From contig NZ_KK211189.1 of NCBI RefSeq assembly GCF_000620845.1, positions 2,077,878-2,141,877 on the forward strand: 64,000 nt of DNA, in the 5' to 3' direction. Positions 36,428 to 45,910 of the stretch are shown here, piece after piece (the stretch's first letter is position 1; every line of letters starts with the position of its first letter). The DNA is from Exiguobacterium marinum DSM 16307. GTDB taxonomy: Bacteria; Bacillota; Bacilli; Exiguobacteriales; Exiguobacteriaceae. Position numbers and translations under genes: made by a program. The notes below the pieces were generated by a model. The model worked only from the letters and a program-made list of their open reading frames with translations. It made no database searches and was not told the origin of the DNA.

Positions 36428-37759
36428 TTATACCTCTTTCTTAAATGCGGCGATATAGAAGCCGTCGGTACCGAATGTCGTCGGTAATAATTTTAGTTCA
36501 GCACGGTCCGATTCCATGATCGGACGAACAGATTGCGGGAGACGTCCTTTGAGCGTTTCGTCCCACGCCAATCCTTTCGACAGAATGTAGTCAGCCTGTA
36601 TCTCATTTTCAGACGGGTCGATCGTACATGTCGAGTAAACTAGCGTACCACCTGGTTTGAGCAGTGGCAATACGGCATCGATGATTTGTCGTTGGATCTT
36701 TGGTAAGTTTTCAAGCTGGGTCTTATCCTTCGTCCATTTAATATCCGGCTTCCTGCGAATGACGCCGAGTCCTGAACACGGAACGTCTAAAAGAATCCGA
36801 TCAAAGCTCTCTCGTTCAAACCGTTCACCTGCTAAACGAGCATCAAGGGCAAGTGCGGTCACTCCATTGATGTGTAAACGTTTGGCTTGCTGGTCGATCA
36901 ACTTTGCTTTATGTGGATGTAAATCTAGTGCGGTGAGCGACCCATTTTCCATTCGCTCGGCCGTATGCATCGCCTTCCCACCAGGGGCGGCACACGCGTC
37001 CAAAATATGATCATTTGTCGAAACACCGAGAGCATCTGCGACAATCATCGAACTCTCATCTTGAATCGACAAAAGGCCTTCCTCGATGAATGAGGTCGAA
37101 TGGACGTTTCCGGACTCTACTACTAGTCCATCAATGGATAGTTCAGACCGCGACGTCAGAACACCTGCGTCAGCCAATTTGTTCATCATCTCATCTACCG
37201 TAATACGTTTGCGGTTGACCCGAACCGTTACAGGAGCAGGTTCGTTGTTCAATTGACAAATCGCCTCTGCCGTCTCGACCCCATACAAGTCAATCCAGTC
37301 TGCGACGAGCCATTCCGGGTGACTATGCTCGATTGAAATCCTTTCCGCGTCGGTCAAGCCACTGAAGTCCGGAAACCCTTCACGGAGGACGTTACGTAAC
37401 ACCCCGTTCACAAACTTACTCGTTCCGAGATGATGCCCCCGTTTCTTCGCGATTTCGACCGCTTCATGTAGGACGGCTCGGTCCGGTACTTTATCGAGAT
37501 AAAAGAGTTGATACACACTCATTCGAAGTAGCGGGAGGACGAACTTATCGAGCTTCTTCGGGGAACGAATGCGATCTTTTAAAATGTAATCGAGTGTTCC
37601 CTTACGGCTTAGTGTCCCGTAAACGAGTTCTGTATAAAGGCCGACATCTTTTGGGCCCACCTTTTTTTGTTTCAATGTGTCATTGACGGCAATCGTAGAG
37701 TACGCGCCGCCCTGTTCAATTTTCATCAGCGTATCAAGCGCTGCTTCACGTACGTTCAT
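36428..37759 (-). CDS. rsmB: 16S rRNA (cytosine-967-C5)-methyltransferase RsmB
   Basis: Makes m5C967 in 16S rRNA. It has an N-terminal NusB-like RNA-binding domain (residues about 1-130) and a C-terminal Rossmann methyltransferase with [12 protein letters not shown], the [17 protein letters not shown] motif and the catalytic-cysteine motif [11 protein letters not shown]. 443 aa. It overlaps the def-fmt reading frame by 14 bases. Confidence 0.96.
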   Translation of the reverse strand: MNVREAALDTLMKIEQGGAYSTIAVNDTLKQKKVGPKDVGLYTELVYGTLSRKGTLDYILKDRIRSPKKLDKFVLPLLRMSVYQLFYLDKVPDRAVLHEAVEIAKKRGHHLGTSKFVNGVLRNVLREGFPDFSGLTDAERISIEHSHPEWLVADWIDLYGVETAEAICQLNNEPAPVTVRVNRKRITVDEMMNKLADAGVLTSRSELSIDGLVVESGNVHSTSFIEEGLLSIQDESSMIVADALGVSTNDHILDACAAPGGKAMHTAERMENGSLTALDLHPHKAKLIDQQAKRLHINGVTALALDARLAGERFERESFDRILLDVPCSGLGVIRRKPDIKWTKDKTQLENLPKIQRQIIDAVLPLLKPGGTLVYSTCTIDPSENEIQADYILSKGLAWDETLKGRLPQSVRPIMESDRAELKLLPTTFGTDGFYIAAFKKEV

Positions 37760-39146
37760 GATTTCCTCCTAATCGGTCGCCAACACGTAGCTTCTGTCCG
37801 GCGCCACGCATGAAGGTCGCACCATCCATTCGTTTTTTACCGGCCGGTTGCAAATCCGTCACTTTGATGGCAACATCGTTTCCGGTCGCCACGACAAATC
37901 CGTCTTCTTCGAGACGAATAACTTCTCCAGGTTGTCCTGTGCCGGTCGTTTTTTCTCCCATGAACAACTTCACCCGTTCTCCGTCCAGCGTTGAATAGGC
38001 AGTCGGGAAGGGATTCATACCTCGAATATGGTTGTATACGGCTTCCCCGTCCATCGTCCAATCAATCTGTTCCCGCTCACGGCTGATATTTGGCGCAAAT
38101 GTTACCTCACGTTCATCTTGAGGGACTGCTTCAATCCATCCTTCCAAGAAGGCCGGAAGGGTGCGAATGAGCAGGTCACTGCCTGCTACAGCTAGTTTAT
38201 CAAACAATGATCCGACTGTATCCGTTTCTTTAATCGGTACAATCGTATTGGCAATCATATCACCTGCGTCCAACTTGTCGACCATATACATGATCGTCAC
38301 ACCCGTCTCAGACTCACCATCGAGGATCGCTTGATGAATCGGTGCACCTCCACGGTATTTTGGAAGAAGAGAGGCATGGACATTGATGGCTCCGTTTGGC
38401 GGTGCCTCGAGTAATCCAGTCGGAACGATTTGTCCGTACGCCGCTGTGACGATGATGTCTGGGCGTAACTCTAAAATCTCTGCATAATCTGTTCGAACTT
38501 TCTCGGGCTGTAGAACCGGAATCCCATGACGAAGGGCACATTCTTTTACAGGCGTCGGCTTCAGCTCACGTTTTCGTCCGACCGGTTTGTCGGGCTGAGA
38601 AACGACACCTACGACATTGTATCCTTCTTCAAGCAGTCGCTCAAGTACAGATACAGCAAAGGTCGGTGTTCCCATGAAGACGATGCGTTTGTCCTTCCCG
38701 GAATTAGGCACCGCGAGCTTGTCTGTGAACAAGACGCCGTCCAGATGGTCCATCTCATGTTGAATCGCACGGGCAAAAAAGCCATTCGCTTTAACCGTAT
38801 AAGTACGTCCTTTCAAGTCCTGATTTTTGACGACAATCGATTCATGTCGTTCCACGAATCCGAATTCACCCGGGATACTTAAACATCCTTCAAGTCCGAC
38901 TTCTCGACCTGACGTCTCAATGATTTCCGGATTGATCAAGACGAGCGGTCCCGTCTCATCGTCTGTATGGACGACCGCAAGTCGCTGATTCAAATTGACT
39001 TGCGGTGCCGCGACACCGACTCCATCATACTCATACATTGTATCGAATAAACGGTCGACCGTTTGACGTAACTTTTTATCGAACTTTGTCACTGGTTCGC
39101 ACGTCACGCGTAAAATTTCATTTGGTACTTCTACTACTTTATACAT
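37746..39146 (-). CDS. def-fmt: Fusion protein: peptide deformylase (N) plus methionyl-tRNA formyltransferase (C)
   Basis: One uninterrupted 466-aa frame joins two enzymes that are normally separate adjacent genes. Residues 1-146 are a complete peptide deformylase: GVGVAAPQ (42-49), EGCLS with ligand C88, and HEMDH with H130, E131 and H134. After a short linker (VPNSGKD, about 146-152), residues 153-466 are a complete formyltransferase: [14 protein letters not shown]255 and H257 in [13 protein letters not shown], and DKLDAGDM. The first enzyme removes the N-formyl group that the second installs on initiator Met-tRNA. Start ATG 39146 has GAGGTGGAGAG upstream. No stop or second ribosome site is seen at the join. 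Confidence 0.93.
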   Translation of the reverse strand: MYKVVEVPNEILRVTCEPVTKFDKKLRQTVDRLFDTMYEYDGVGVAAPQVNLNQRLAVVHTDDETGPLVLINPEIIETSGREVGLEGCLSIPGEFGFVERHESIVVKNQDLKGRTYTVKANGFFARAIQHEMDHLDGVLFTDKLAVPNSGKDKRIVFMGTPTFAVSVLERLLEEGYNVVGVVSQPDKPVGRKRELKPTPVKECALRHGIPVLQPEKVRTDYAEILELRPDIIVTAAYGQIVPTGLLEAPPNGAINVHASLLPKYRGGAPIHQAILDGESETGVTIMYMVDKLDAGDMIANTIVPIKETDTVGSLFDKLAVAGSDLLIRTLPAFLEGWIEAVPQDEREVTFAPNISREREQIDWTMDGEAVYNHIRGMNPFPTAYSTLDGERVKLFMGEKTTGTGQPGEVIRLEEDGFVVATGNDVAIKVTDLQPAGKKRMDGATFMRGAGQKLRVGDRLGGNHERT

Positions 39147-39157
39147 GTCTCTCCACC

Positions 39158-41482
39158 TCACATGAATACGTATGGGTTCACATCGATACTCATTTGATAT
39201 TCTTTCTTACTGATCGCTTTTGCTCTCGCTTGCTGTAATCGTGCCAGCTCCACATAGAGCGCTTCGGGTTGTTTCGTTTTTATAAACACTTGATAGCGAT
39301 ACGCGTTCTTCAGCTTTGACAAAGGCGCAGGCATTGGACCGTTCAAGCGGCTGTTTTCCACTTGCGCTTGTAAAAAGTCGGATGCGAACAATTCCGCCTC
39401 ACTCTTGGCGACAAGCGGATTTTCCGCCGAAAACGTGACGAGCGTCAAAAACCAATACGGAGGATGATTTCCGACCTGCCTTAGACCCATCTCTTTGGCA
39501 AAAAACGACTCATAATCATGTTCACTCGCTGTTTCAATCACATAATGGTCAGGATTATACGTTTGGACGAATGCCTCACCTGGAAGTTTTCCCCGTCCCG
39601 CACGTCCTGCCACTTGTGTGACAAGCTGGAAGGTACGTTCGGTCGCCCGAAAATCAGGCATTCCGAGCGTCGCATCCGCTGCGAGCACCCCGACGAGTGT
39701 GACGTTCGGGAAGTCGAGTCCTTTTGCGATCATCTGCGTGCCGAGTAAGATATCCGCCTCTCCTTCTTCGAAACGGCGCAACAATTGCTCATGTGAACCT
39801 TTTCGTGACGTCGTATCTTGATCCATACGAATGATGCGCGCCTCTGGAATTCGGTTCAGTAATTCTGTCTCGATTTTTTGAGTGCCTGACCCGAACTGTT
39901 TGATTTTCTTACTGCTACATGACGGACACGTCGATGGCATACCTACCTCGTAGCCGCAATAATGACACTTCAACCGGTCTCCATGTTGATGATACGTTAA
40001 ATTGACGGCGCAATGCGGACATGTCATCCCTTCTCCGCAATCACGGCACATGACGAATGTAGTAAATCCGCGACGATTCAGCAAAATAACGCACTGCTCT
40101 TTTTTCTCGATTCGGTCGAGGATGCCGTTAAACAATTCTTCCGAGAACATTGTCGTATTGCCCTTGGCCAGCTCACGACGCATATCGATGATGTGGACCG
40201 GCGGCATCTCGCCACCATACCGCTCTTTCAAATGTAAATAGCGGTAGACACCTTTTTGTGCTCTAGCATACGATTCAAGTGATGGGGTCGCACTGCCTAA
40301 TACGACCGGACACCCATGATACCGCGCCCGCCAAATGGCGACATCACGCGCATGATAGCGCGGATTCTCTTCTTGCTTGTACGTCGTCTCGTGCTCTTCA
40401 TCTAATATGATCAGACCAAGTCGGTCGAGCGGGGCAAAGATGGCAGAACGTGCGCCGACGACGACGTCGACTTCACGACGTTTGATTTTTCGCCACTCAT
40501 CATACTTCTCACCTTTTGAAAGTGCACTGTGTAAGACTGCGACCCGTTCACCGAACCGTCGCTTAAACCGTTTCACCATCATCGGGGTCAAGCTGATCTC
40601 AGGGACGAGTAAGATCGCCTGTTTCCCTTCATCGATGACTTGTCCGATTGATTCTAAATAGACCTCAGTCTTCCCACTCCCCGTCACACCATGGACGAGA
40701 AGTGTCTCGCCCGCGTCCGCCTCATGGATGGCCTGGACCGCTCTCGCCTGACTGTCATTTAATTGGACCGTTTCTTTGACTTGTTCAATCGTCGCGTACG
40801 GATCACGATTCAATTCTACCTCGGTCAATCGAACTGCACCTAAGTCCGCGAGCTTTTGTAGCTGCGGACGGGTCAATCCGATTTGTCGAAGCGCGGACCA
40901 ATACATGCGAGGAGTCTCTTCAAGCTGACGGATTGCCTCGAGTTGCTTTTTCGCACGTTTCGAGACGACAGTCGCATCGAGTAGCTCGACAAGGACATCA
41001 GTTTTGACCGTTTTCTTTTCTTTCAAGACAGGTGCAAGAGTCAATTCCCCCTTTTTAGCTAGCCCGAGGATGAGCGATTGTACGTCTTTCGGATATTCGG
41101 ACAAGTGTGTCCCAAGTCGGACGCCATCAGGTACCAGACCTTCTTTGATTTCTTTGTCATAGCTGACCTTGAGCGCAGCCGGGAGCATCGCAAGAAGAGC
41201 GGATGACCGAAAGCAAAGCGTCGTCTCTTTCACATGGATTGACAGGTCGAGTAATTCTTCCGTGAGTGAGGATTCCTCATCTAACAAGGCTTCTAACGGT
41301 TTCAATCCTTCTCTCGTCCCGTCTGACGTTCCGACGACGATTCCGAGTAAACGTCGTGACCCGAACGGAACCGATACACGCATACCTGGTTCAATCAACG
41401 TCTCAAACTGTTCGGGTACTTCATAATCAAACGGGCGATCAATCGTGATCACCGGCGCATCGACATGGACATGTGCAATCAT
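39158..41482 (-). CDS. priA: Primosomal protein N' (PriA helicase)
   Basis: Restarts replication at collapsed forks. An N-terminal DNA-binding domain is followed by helicase motifs [14 protein letters not shown] (Walker A), [14 protein letters not shown] (motif II), LGSATPS (III), two zinc-binding sets ([30 protein letters not shown]), and QVAGRAGRG (VI). 774 aa. Its ATG overlaps the coaBC stop by 4 bases. Confidence 0.96.
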   Translation of the reverse strand: MIAHVHVDAPVITIDRPFDYEVPEQFETLIEPGMRVSVPFGSRRLLGIVVGTSDGTREGLKPLEALLDEESSLTEELLDLSIHVKETTLCFRSSALLAMLPAALKVSYDKEIKEGLVPDGVRLGTHLSEYPKDVQSLILGLAKKGELTLAPVLKEKKTVKTDVLVELLDATVVSKRAKKQLEAIRQLEETPRMYWSALRQIGLTRPQLQKLADLGAVRLTEVELNRDPYATIEQVKETVQLNDSQARAVQAIHEADAGETLLVHGVTGSGKTEVYLESIGQVIDEGKQAILLVPEISLTPMMVKRFKRRFGERVAVLHSALSKGEKYDEWRKIKRREVDVVVGARSAIFAPLDRLGLIILDEEHETTYKQEENPRYHARDVAIWRARYHGCPVVLGSATPSLESYARAQKGVYRYLHLKERYGGEMPPVHIIDMRRELAKGNTTMFSEELFNGILDRIEKKEQCVILLNRRGFTTFVMCRDCGEGMTCPHCAVNLTYHQHGDRLKCHYCGYEVGMPSTCPSCSSKKIKQFGSGTQKIETELLNRIPEARIIRMDQDTTSRKGSHEQLLRRFEEGEADILLGTQMIAKGLDFPNVTLVGVLAADATLGMPDFRATERTFQLVTQVAGRAGRGKLPGEAFVQTYNPDHYVIETASEHDYESFFAKEMGLRQVGNHPPYWFLTLVTFSAENPLVAKSEAELFASDFLQAQVENSRLNGPMPAPLSKLKNAYRYQVFIKTKQPEALYVELARLQQARAKAISKKEYQMSIDVNPYVFM

Positions 41483-42669
41483 CGGACCGCTTCCTTAAAG
41501 TATGTGAGCAACTCGAACGCCAACTCTTTTTTCGATTGTTTCGGCAACTTAAGAATCGAACCGTCCCCTCTAAACAAGACGACCTCATTGTCGTCCGCAC
41601 CGAATCCGATGTCACTGCCAGATACATCGTTAGCAACGAGGAAATCGACATTCTTTCGCTTCAGCTTGGCTGCCGCATGCTCCTCGAGTCGTTCCGTCTC
41701 TGCCGCAAAGCCGACCAACACTTGATGGGTCTTCTGTTCACCAAGTGTCTTTAAAATGTCTGTCGTTTCTTCAAGTTCGATTGTGAGCGGACCGTGAACC
41801 TTTTTATGTTTTTCTGAATAAACGTTTTTCGGGCGATAGTCCGCGACCGCTGCCGACTTCACAACGAGGTCGAGCAACTCGAAGCGGCTCGTCACTTCTC
41901 GAAGCATCTCTTCACTCGACTCGACCGGAATGGCCGTCACACCGTCTGGGACCGGGACTTGAAGAGGACCGTGGACGAGTGTGACGCGTGCGCCCATATC
42001 ACGTGCCACTTCAGCGAGCGCTACACCCATTTTCCCAGAAGAGTCGTTTGACAAGTAACGGACCGGATCGATGCGTTCGACAGTTGGACCAGCCGTGATC
42101 AAGACGTCTTTCCCCATATATAGTTTCGGAACGAACTGACTCTCGATGATGCGAACCAAATCTTCAGGTTCCGGTAGACGTCCACCGCCAATCCACCCAC
42201 ATGCCAAATTGCCGACGCCGGGCTCAATCAACTGATAGCCGTATGATTTCAACGTCTCGATGTTTCGCTGTGTCGCAGGATGTTCGAGCATATTCACATT
42301 CATCGCCGGTGAGACGATAACTGGACACTTCGCCGCCAAAATCGACGTCGTGATGAAGTCGTCGGCAATCCCGTTCGCTAATTTCGCAATGGTATTTGCC
42401 GTTGCTGGAGCCACGACGATCAAGTCGCTCGAGTCGACCACATCGATATGGGCAATTTTTGTCGGGTCATGCTCTTCGAATACGTCCGTATAGACCGGGT
42501 TTCGACTGAGTGCCTGGAAGGTCGCCTGACCCACGAATTGTTCTGCTGACTTTGTCATCGCGACGTGAACATTCGCTCCGGCTTGAACCAATTTCGATGT
42601 GAGCGAACACGCTTTATAAGCCGCGATGCCACCACTCACACATAACAAAATAGTACGATCCTTCACCAT
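41479..42669 (-). CDS. coaBC: Bifunctional phosphopantothenoylcysteine decarboxylase/synthetase CoaBC
   Basis: Two consecutive steps of coenzyme A synthesis. The N-terminal flavin-dependent decarboxylase has CVSGGIAAYKACSL, the PAMNVNM loop and the cysteine flap ACGWIGGGRLPEPEDL. The C-terminal synthetase has TAGPTVERIDPVRYLSNDSSGKMG and KSAAVADYRP. 396 aa from ATG 42669. It lies between rpoZ and priA, as in B. subtilis. Confidence 0.96.
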   Translation of the reverse strand: MVKDRTILLCVSGGIAAYKACSLTSKLVQAGANVHVAMTKSAEQFVGQATFQALSRNPVYTDVFEEHDPTKIAHIDVVDSSDLIVVAPATANTIAKLANGIADDFITTSILAAKCPVIVSPAMNVNMLEHPATQRNIETLKSYGYQLIEPGVGNLACGWIGGGRLPEPEDLVRIIESQFVPKLYMGKDVLITAGPTVERIDPVRYLSNDSSGKMGVALAEVARDMGARVTLVHGPLQVPVPDGVTAIPVESSEEMLREVTSRFELLDLVVKSAAVADYRPKNVYSEKHKKVHGPLTIELEETTDILKTLGEQKTHQVLVGFAAETERLEEHAAAKLKRKNVDFLVANDVSGSDIGFGADDNEVVLFRGDGSILKLPKQSKKELAFELLTYFKEAVR

Positions 42670-42696
42670 TCCCAAACTCCCCCTTATAGACAATGA

Positions 42697-42722
42697 GACC
42701 CAAGTCGCAAACGACTTGGGTC
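42697..42722 (-). terminator. Hairpin between rpoZ and coaBC
   Basis: Perfect 11-bp stem GACCCAAGTCG/CGACTTGGGTC (42697-42707 with 42712-42722) and a 4-nt loop, with no U tract on the minus strand (TCATTGTC). More likely a 3'-end stabiliser or partial attenuator than a full terminator. Confidence 0.5.
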
Positions 42723-42727
42723 ACACT

Positions 42728-42937
42728 TCATCCGTTGTTTTTTTCGTTCACGATGATTGTCGTATCACCCGAAAATAGTTCTTCTAACGCTTGACCGACC
42801 GGCTTATATGATTTTGGCTCGGCGACTTTCGGTGCTTTTCCATCTTGAATCTGACGCGCCCGTTTTGCAGCGACCGTAACGATCGTGTATTTTGACGGGA
42901 TAACACGTTGTAAGGCATCAATCGAAGGGTATAACAT
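42728..42937 (-). CDS. rpoZ: RNA polymerase omega subunit
   Basis: 69-aa omega subunit: [20 protein letters not shown], then [11 protein letters not shown] and [13 protein letters not shown]. It supports RNA polymerase assembly. The start overlaps the gmk stop by 1 base (TAATG), the standard gmk-rpoZ arrangement. Confidence 0.95.
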   Translation of the reverse strand: MLYPSIDALQRVIPSKYTIVTVAAKRARQIQDGKAPKVAEPKSYKPVGQALEELFSGDTTIIVNEKNNG

Positions 42938-43560
42938 TAAATGACCTCCATCATAGCTTTTTTATAGAGTGACGCAACACGTTCACGTTTACAATGCTCA
43001 GCTGTCACGATCGCTTTAATTCGATCGATGGCTTTGTCGACCTCGTCGTTCGTGACGACGTAGTCATAGGCATCCATCAACTCGATTTCCTCACGCGCGA
43101 CGAGCAGGCGTTGCTTGATGACTTCTTCTGACTCTGTTCCCCGTCCGATGAGACGATTACGGAGCTCTTGAAGGCTAGGTGGTGCCAAGAATAAAAAGAC
43201 GGCTTCCGGGAGAAGTTCCTTCACTTGGAACGCCCCTTGCACCTCAATTTCAAGAATGACATCTTGGCCGTTTTCGAGCGTTTCACGCACCCACTCTACA
43301 GGCGTCCCGTAATAGTTGCCGACAAATTCGGCATGTTCAAGCAGTTCTTTTTGTTCAATCATCCGTTCGAACTCTTCTCTCGATTTAAAAAAGTAATGTA
43401 TTCCCTCAACTTCCCCTTCACGTGGCTTTCGAGTCGTAGCCGACACCGAATATTGAAGGTTGTTGTCCTCTTCCTCACGAAGAGCACGACAAACGGTTCC
43501 TTTACCGACACCGCTTGGTCCAGACAAAACGATTAATAATCCTCGTTCTTTAAAATTCAC
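42937..43560 (-). CDS. gmk: Guanylate kinase
   Basis: Phosphorylates GMP to GDP. P-loop [19 protein letters not shown]-binding region [17 protein letters not shown], and [11 protein letters not shown]; lid region [16 protein letters not shown]. About 207 aa from the GTG at 43560, supported by GGAGGG six bases ahead. The neighbour remA, which precedes gmk in B. subtilis, is missing. Confidence 0.96.
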   Translation of the reverse strand: MNFKERGLLIVLSGPSGVGKGTVCRALREEEDNNLQYSVSATTRKPREGEVEGIHYFFKSREEFERMIEQKELLEHAEFVGNYYGTPVEWVRETLENGQDVILEIEVQGAFQVKELLPEAVFLFLAPPSLQELRNRLIGRGTESEEVIKQRLLVAREEIELMDAYDYVVTNDEVDKAIDRIKAIVTAEHCKRERVASLYKKAMMEVI

Positions 43561-43595
43561 TGCAAGCCCTCCATCTTCTAACATCACATTTAATT

Positions 43596-43625
43596 ATAAT
43601 AGCAGTCAATCAATTGTTCCGGCAA
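43596..43625 (-). promoter_or_regulatory. Possible gmk promoter
   Basis: Minus strand: TTGCCG (43625-43620), 18-bp spacer, TATTAT (43601-43596) in the divergent gmk-rqcH gap. Confidence 0.4.
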
Positions 43626-43715
43626 GAAGAAGTTCGGATTTCCTACTCCATCGTACCATATTTTCTGTTTTTCTGATAACGTAGAGACAGAAAATGAACA
43701 AAGGTGATGAGATCA

Positions 43716-45407
43716 TTGGCTTATGATGGATTAATGACATATCGTGTCGTAAAAGAATTACAATCGCTCGTCGGAGGACGAGTCAACAAAGTACATCAAC
43801 CGTATTCACTCGACTTGATGCTACAGATTCGCTCGAATCGACAGAACGCGCAACTACTCATATCAGCAAACGCAATGTATGCCCGTCTCCAATTGACGGA
43901 TACACCGATTAAAAATCCGCAAGAACCACCGATGTTTTGCATGATGCTTCGTAAGCATATAGAAGGCGGATTCATCACGGCGGTCGAACAAATCGGACGG
44001 GACCGCGTCATCGTCATTTCGGTTCGCTCTCGTAATGAGCTCGGCGATGAAGAATCGAAGAAAGTATACATCGAACTGATGGGGCGCCACTCGAACGTCG
44101 TCTTGACGACGGAAGAGGGCAAGATTTTAGATGCAATCAAACATCTTCCCCCTTCACAAAATACGTACCGGACGATCATGCCAGGAAGTGACTATCTACT
44201 CCCGCCTGAACAAAACAAGTTTGATCCGTTGACAGAAATGACGGAAGGATTGAAGCGCATCGATTGGAATGCCGGTAAGTTGGATAAACAAATTGTCGCC
44301 ACGTTCGCAGGCGTCAGCCCTCAAATCGCTCAAGAAGTCGTCCATCTCACGAAGATGCCGAACCGTGATTCCTTGCAGCAAGCGTTCGAGAACGTTCTAC
44401 GTCAACTCGACGGACCATACGTCTTTCAACAACTCGCGAGTGGGAAAGAACGATTCGCTCCGATTGCGTTGACAGCTGGAGACATCGAAACCGAGGAAAC
44501 GTATGAATCGAGTAAAGAAGTGCTCGACCGTTTCTATTATGAAAAGGCGAACCGGGACCGCGTCAGACAACAAGCGCACGATGTCGAACGTCTCTTAAAA
44601 TCAGAACTCGAAAAGAATCAATTGAAACGCCGCCGCCTCTTGGATGATTTGAAAGCGACGGAGCGGGCGGATGAGTTACAAAAATACGGTGAGTTGTTGA
44701 CGACATATCTGTTCCAATTGGAGAAAGGGATGCGTGTTGCCGAAGTCGTTGATTATTATGACGAGAATGGTGCGACCCTCACGATCCCGCTCAACCCGCT
44801 CAAAACACCAAACGAGAATGCTCAGCAGTACTATAAAAAGTACAACAAGCTAAAAATCGCAAAGGTGGAAGTACAGAAGCAACTCGAACTAAACGATGCG
44901 GAAATCGAGTATTTAGAGACGCTCATCGCACAACTTGACGTCGCCTCCCCTTCCGACATTCTTGAGATTCGTGAAGAGCTCACTGAAGAAGGATACATTC
45001 GTCAAAAACGTCAAAAGAAAAAAGCGAATCCGAAAATTTCGCTTGAAGCGTACACGTCATCGACCGGCACGGAATTTTATGTCGGGAAGAACAATACGCA
45101 AAACGACCATTTGACGTTCAAGTTCGCACGACGTGATGAAATTTGGCTACACGTTAAAGATATCCCGGGCTCACACGTCATCATCCGTTCGACGGAACCG
45201 GATGAGACGACGCTTCTTGAAGCCGCATCAGTCGCCGCTTATTTCTCGAAAGCTCGTGCGTCAAGCGGCGTCCCTGTCGATTATACGCGCGCCCGCTTCG
45301 TGAAAAAACCGAGCGGTGCAAAACCAGGATTCGTCATCTATACGGATCAACAGACCGTCTACGTGACACCAGATGAACAAGTGATGAAGTCACTGAAACA
45401 GTCGTAA
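43716..45407 (+). CDS. rqcH: Rqc2 homolog RqcH (NFACT protein, YloA)
   Basis: Ribosome-associated quality control factor that adds alanine tails to stalled peptides on 50S subunits. The NFACT-N domain begins AYDGLMTYRVVKELQSLVGG and holds the conserved Asp-Arg pair in IGRDRVIV; a central coiled coil (about 270-430) and a C-terminal NFACT-R domain (FYVGKNNTQNDHLTFKFA, DIWLHVK-like EIWLHVKDIPGSHVII) follow. 563 aa. The start is TTG 43716: AAAGGTG is nine bases upstream and homologs begin at the equivalent residue (MSFDG). Divergent from gmk. Confidence 0.93.
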   Translation: MAYDGLMTYRVVKELQSLVGGRVNKVHQPYSLDLMLQIRSNRQNAQLLISANAMYARLQLTDTPIKNPQEPPMFCMMLRKHIEGGFITAVEQIGRDRVIVISVRSRNELGDEESKKVYIELMGRHSNVVLTTEEGKILDAIKHLPPSQNTYRTIMPGSDYLLPPEQNKFDPLTEMTEGLKRIDWNAGKLDKQIVATFAGVSPQIAQEVVHLTKMPNRDSLQQAFENVLRQLDGPYVFQQLASGKERFAPIALTAGDIETEETYESSKEVLDRFYYEKANRDRVRQQAHDVERLLKSELEKNQLKRRRLLDDLKATERADELQKYGELLTTYLFQLEKGMRVAEVVDYYDENGATLTIPLNPLKTPNENAQQYYKKYNKLKIAKVEVQKQLELNDAEIEYLETLIAQLDVASPSDILEIREELTEEGYIRQKRQKKKANPKISLEAYTSSTGTEFYVGKNNTQNDHLTFKFARRDEIWLHVKDIPGSHVIIRSTEPDETTLLEAASVAAYFSKARASSGVPVDYTRARFVKKPSGAKPGFVIYTDQQTVYVTPDEQVMKSLKQS

Positions 45408-45416
45408 ACAAGAAAA

Positions 45417-45440
45417 CCCGCCATGATGATGGCGGGAGTT
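45417..45440 (+). terminator. Intrinsic terminator after rqcH
   Basis: Perfect 8-bp stem CCCGCCAT/ATGGCGGG (45417-45424 with 45429-45436), followed by AGTTTGTT. The stem contains the first copy of a 14-nt direct repeat. Confidence 0.7.
45418..45431 (+). repeat. 14-nt direct repeat, copy 1
   Basis: CCGCCATGATGATG, identical to 45869-45882. The two copies bracket the structured RNA and the small ORF. Confidence 0.6.
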
Positions 45441-45463
45441 TGTTGACTAACATGAATAATATC

Positions 45464-45623
45464 GCTCGCCTTTCCGGCGCCCATGCTTTCCGCCGGCAAT
45501 CCCGGAGCCGCATCGCGACTTGGGTCGCTGCTGGGTCTCCGTTGGATTGCTTTCCTGCATGAGTCGGGGCGCCGTCGGGCGAGCAACGCAAACGGTCGTC
45601 ATCTGGCGGCCGTTTGTCTTTTT
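45464..45623 (+). ncRNA. Candidate structured small RNA (rod-like fold with own terminator)
   Basis: Positions 45464-45584 fold into one long irregular rod: GCTCGCC with GGCGAGC (ends), CGGCGCCC with GGGCGCCG, ATGC with GCAT, GCAATCC with GGATTGC, CGGAG with CTCCG, and GCGAC with GTCGC around apical loop TTGG (45520-45523). Three TTTCC segments (45471, 45487, 45551) fall in or at the edge of internal loops. A terminator (45589-45623) follows with no gap. Neither strand has a credible protein. The block is much more GC-rich than its surroundings. Identity unknown; the overall shape recalls 6S-type RNAs, but no central bubble was recognised. Strand is chosen from the terminator. Confidence 0.6.
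45589..45623 (+). terminator. Intrinsic terminator of the rod RNA
   Basis: Ten-bp stem CAAACGGTCG/CGGCCGTTTG (45589-45598 with 45607-45616, one G-U pair), then TCTTTTT. It has no U tract in the minus direction. Confidence 0.75.
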
Positions 45624-45734
45624 CTGAGGCATCGATGGCCGAAGAAAAAGCCCGGTACATACTTCGAATCGGTCCAAACGGGGAAAAGGAAGGGAAACGC
45701 CGAGCCCACCCGTCATCAAAAGGAGGAGTCCGAT

Positions 45735-45908
45735 ATGTACCGCGCCCATCCTGAGATCATCATCATAACATTTCTTCAATTTTGTGGGGTAGAACGCCTC
45801 AAGAAATCGAAACCTACAAAAAAAGACGAACCAGATCGCAAAATGCGATTTGGTTCGTCAACAGCCTGCCGCCATGATGATGAGCATAAAAATGTTTGGT
45901 CGTTCTAA
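45735..45908 (+). CDS. Small ORF, unrecognised (57 aa)
   Basis: Starts MYRAHPEIIIITFLQF and is lysine-rich in the middle (KKSKPTKKDEPDRK). An excellent AGGAGGAG site precedes the ATG at 45735 by 6 bases, which is the main reason to list it. Against it: no recognised family, ordinary hydrophobicity only at the start, and a strong minus-strand terminator (45818-45859) dictates many of its codons. Its 5' region (45624-45734) is purine-rich with no clear promoter. It may be a leader peptide or chance. Confidence 0.3.
   Translation: MYRAHPEIIIITFLQFCGVERLKKSKPTKKDEPDRKMRFGSSTACRHDDEHKNVWSF
45818..45859 (-). terminator. Strong minus-strand terminator
   Basis: Sixteen-bp stem (45825-45840 with 45844-45859, one G-U pair; ends GACGAACCA/TGGTTCGTC), 3-nt loop, then seven U on the minus strand. 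It would stop any transcript coming from the exporter gene or from an unseen minus-strand RNA between 45860 and 45955. Confidence 0.85.
45869..45882 (+). repeat. 14-nt direct repeat, copy 2
   Basis: CCGCCATGATGATG, identical to 45418-45431; here it is not part of a hairpin. Confidence 0.6.
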
Positions 45909-45910
45909 AT

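Noticed and set aside
38690-38710. Hidden second start that would split def-fmt into two proteins
   Set aside because: A GTG lies near residue 146, but the GGGAAGG-like purines come after it, not before, and the frame is continuous; two proteins are not supported by the sequence.
45464-45584. Rod RNA as SRP RNA, RNase P RNA or tmRNA
   Set aside because: None of the invariant sequences of those RNAs (SRP GGAA/helix-8 motif, RNase P cores, tmRNA alanine acceptor) was found; 6S RNA cannot be excluded.
45447-45779. 110-aa minus-strand frame across the rod RNA region
   Set aside because: Contains long arginine/glycine runs forced by the GC-rich stems, no ribosome site of note, no recognisable family; it reads through the plus-strand terminator.
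45483-45908. 141-aa plus-strand frame starting inside the rod RNA
   Set aside because: Its first 84 codons lie over the hairpin and terminator; only the part from ATG 45735 has a real ribosome site, listed separately with low confidence.
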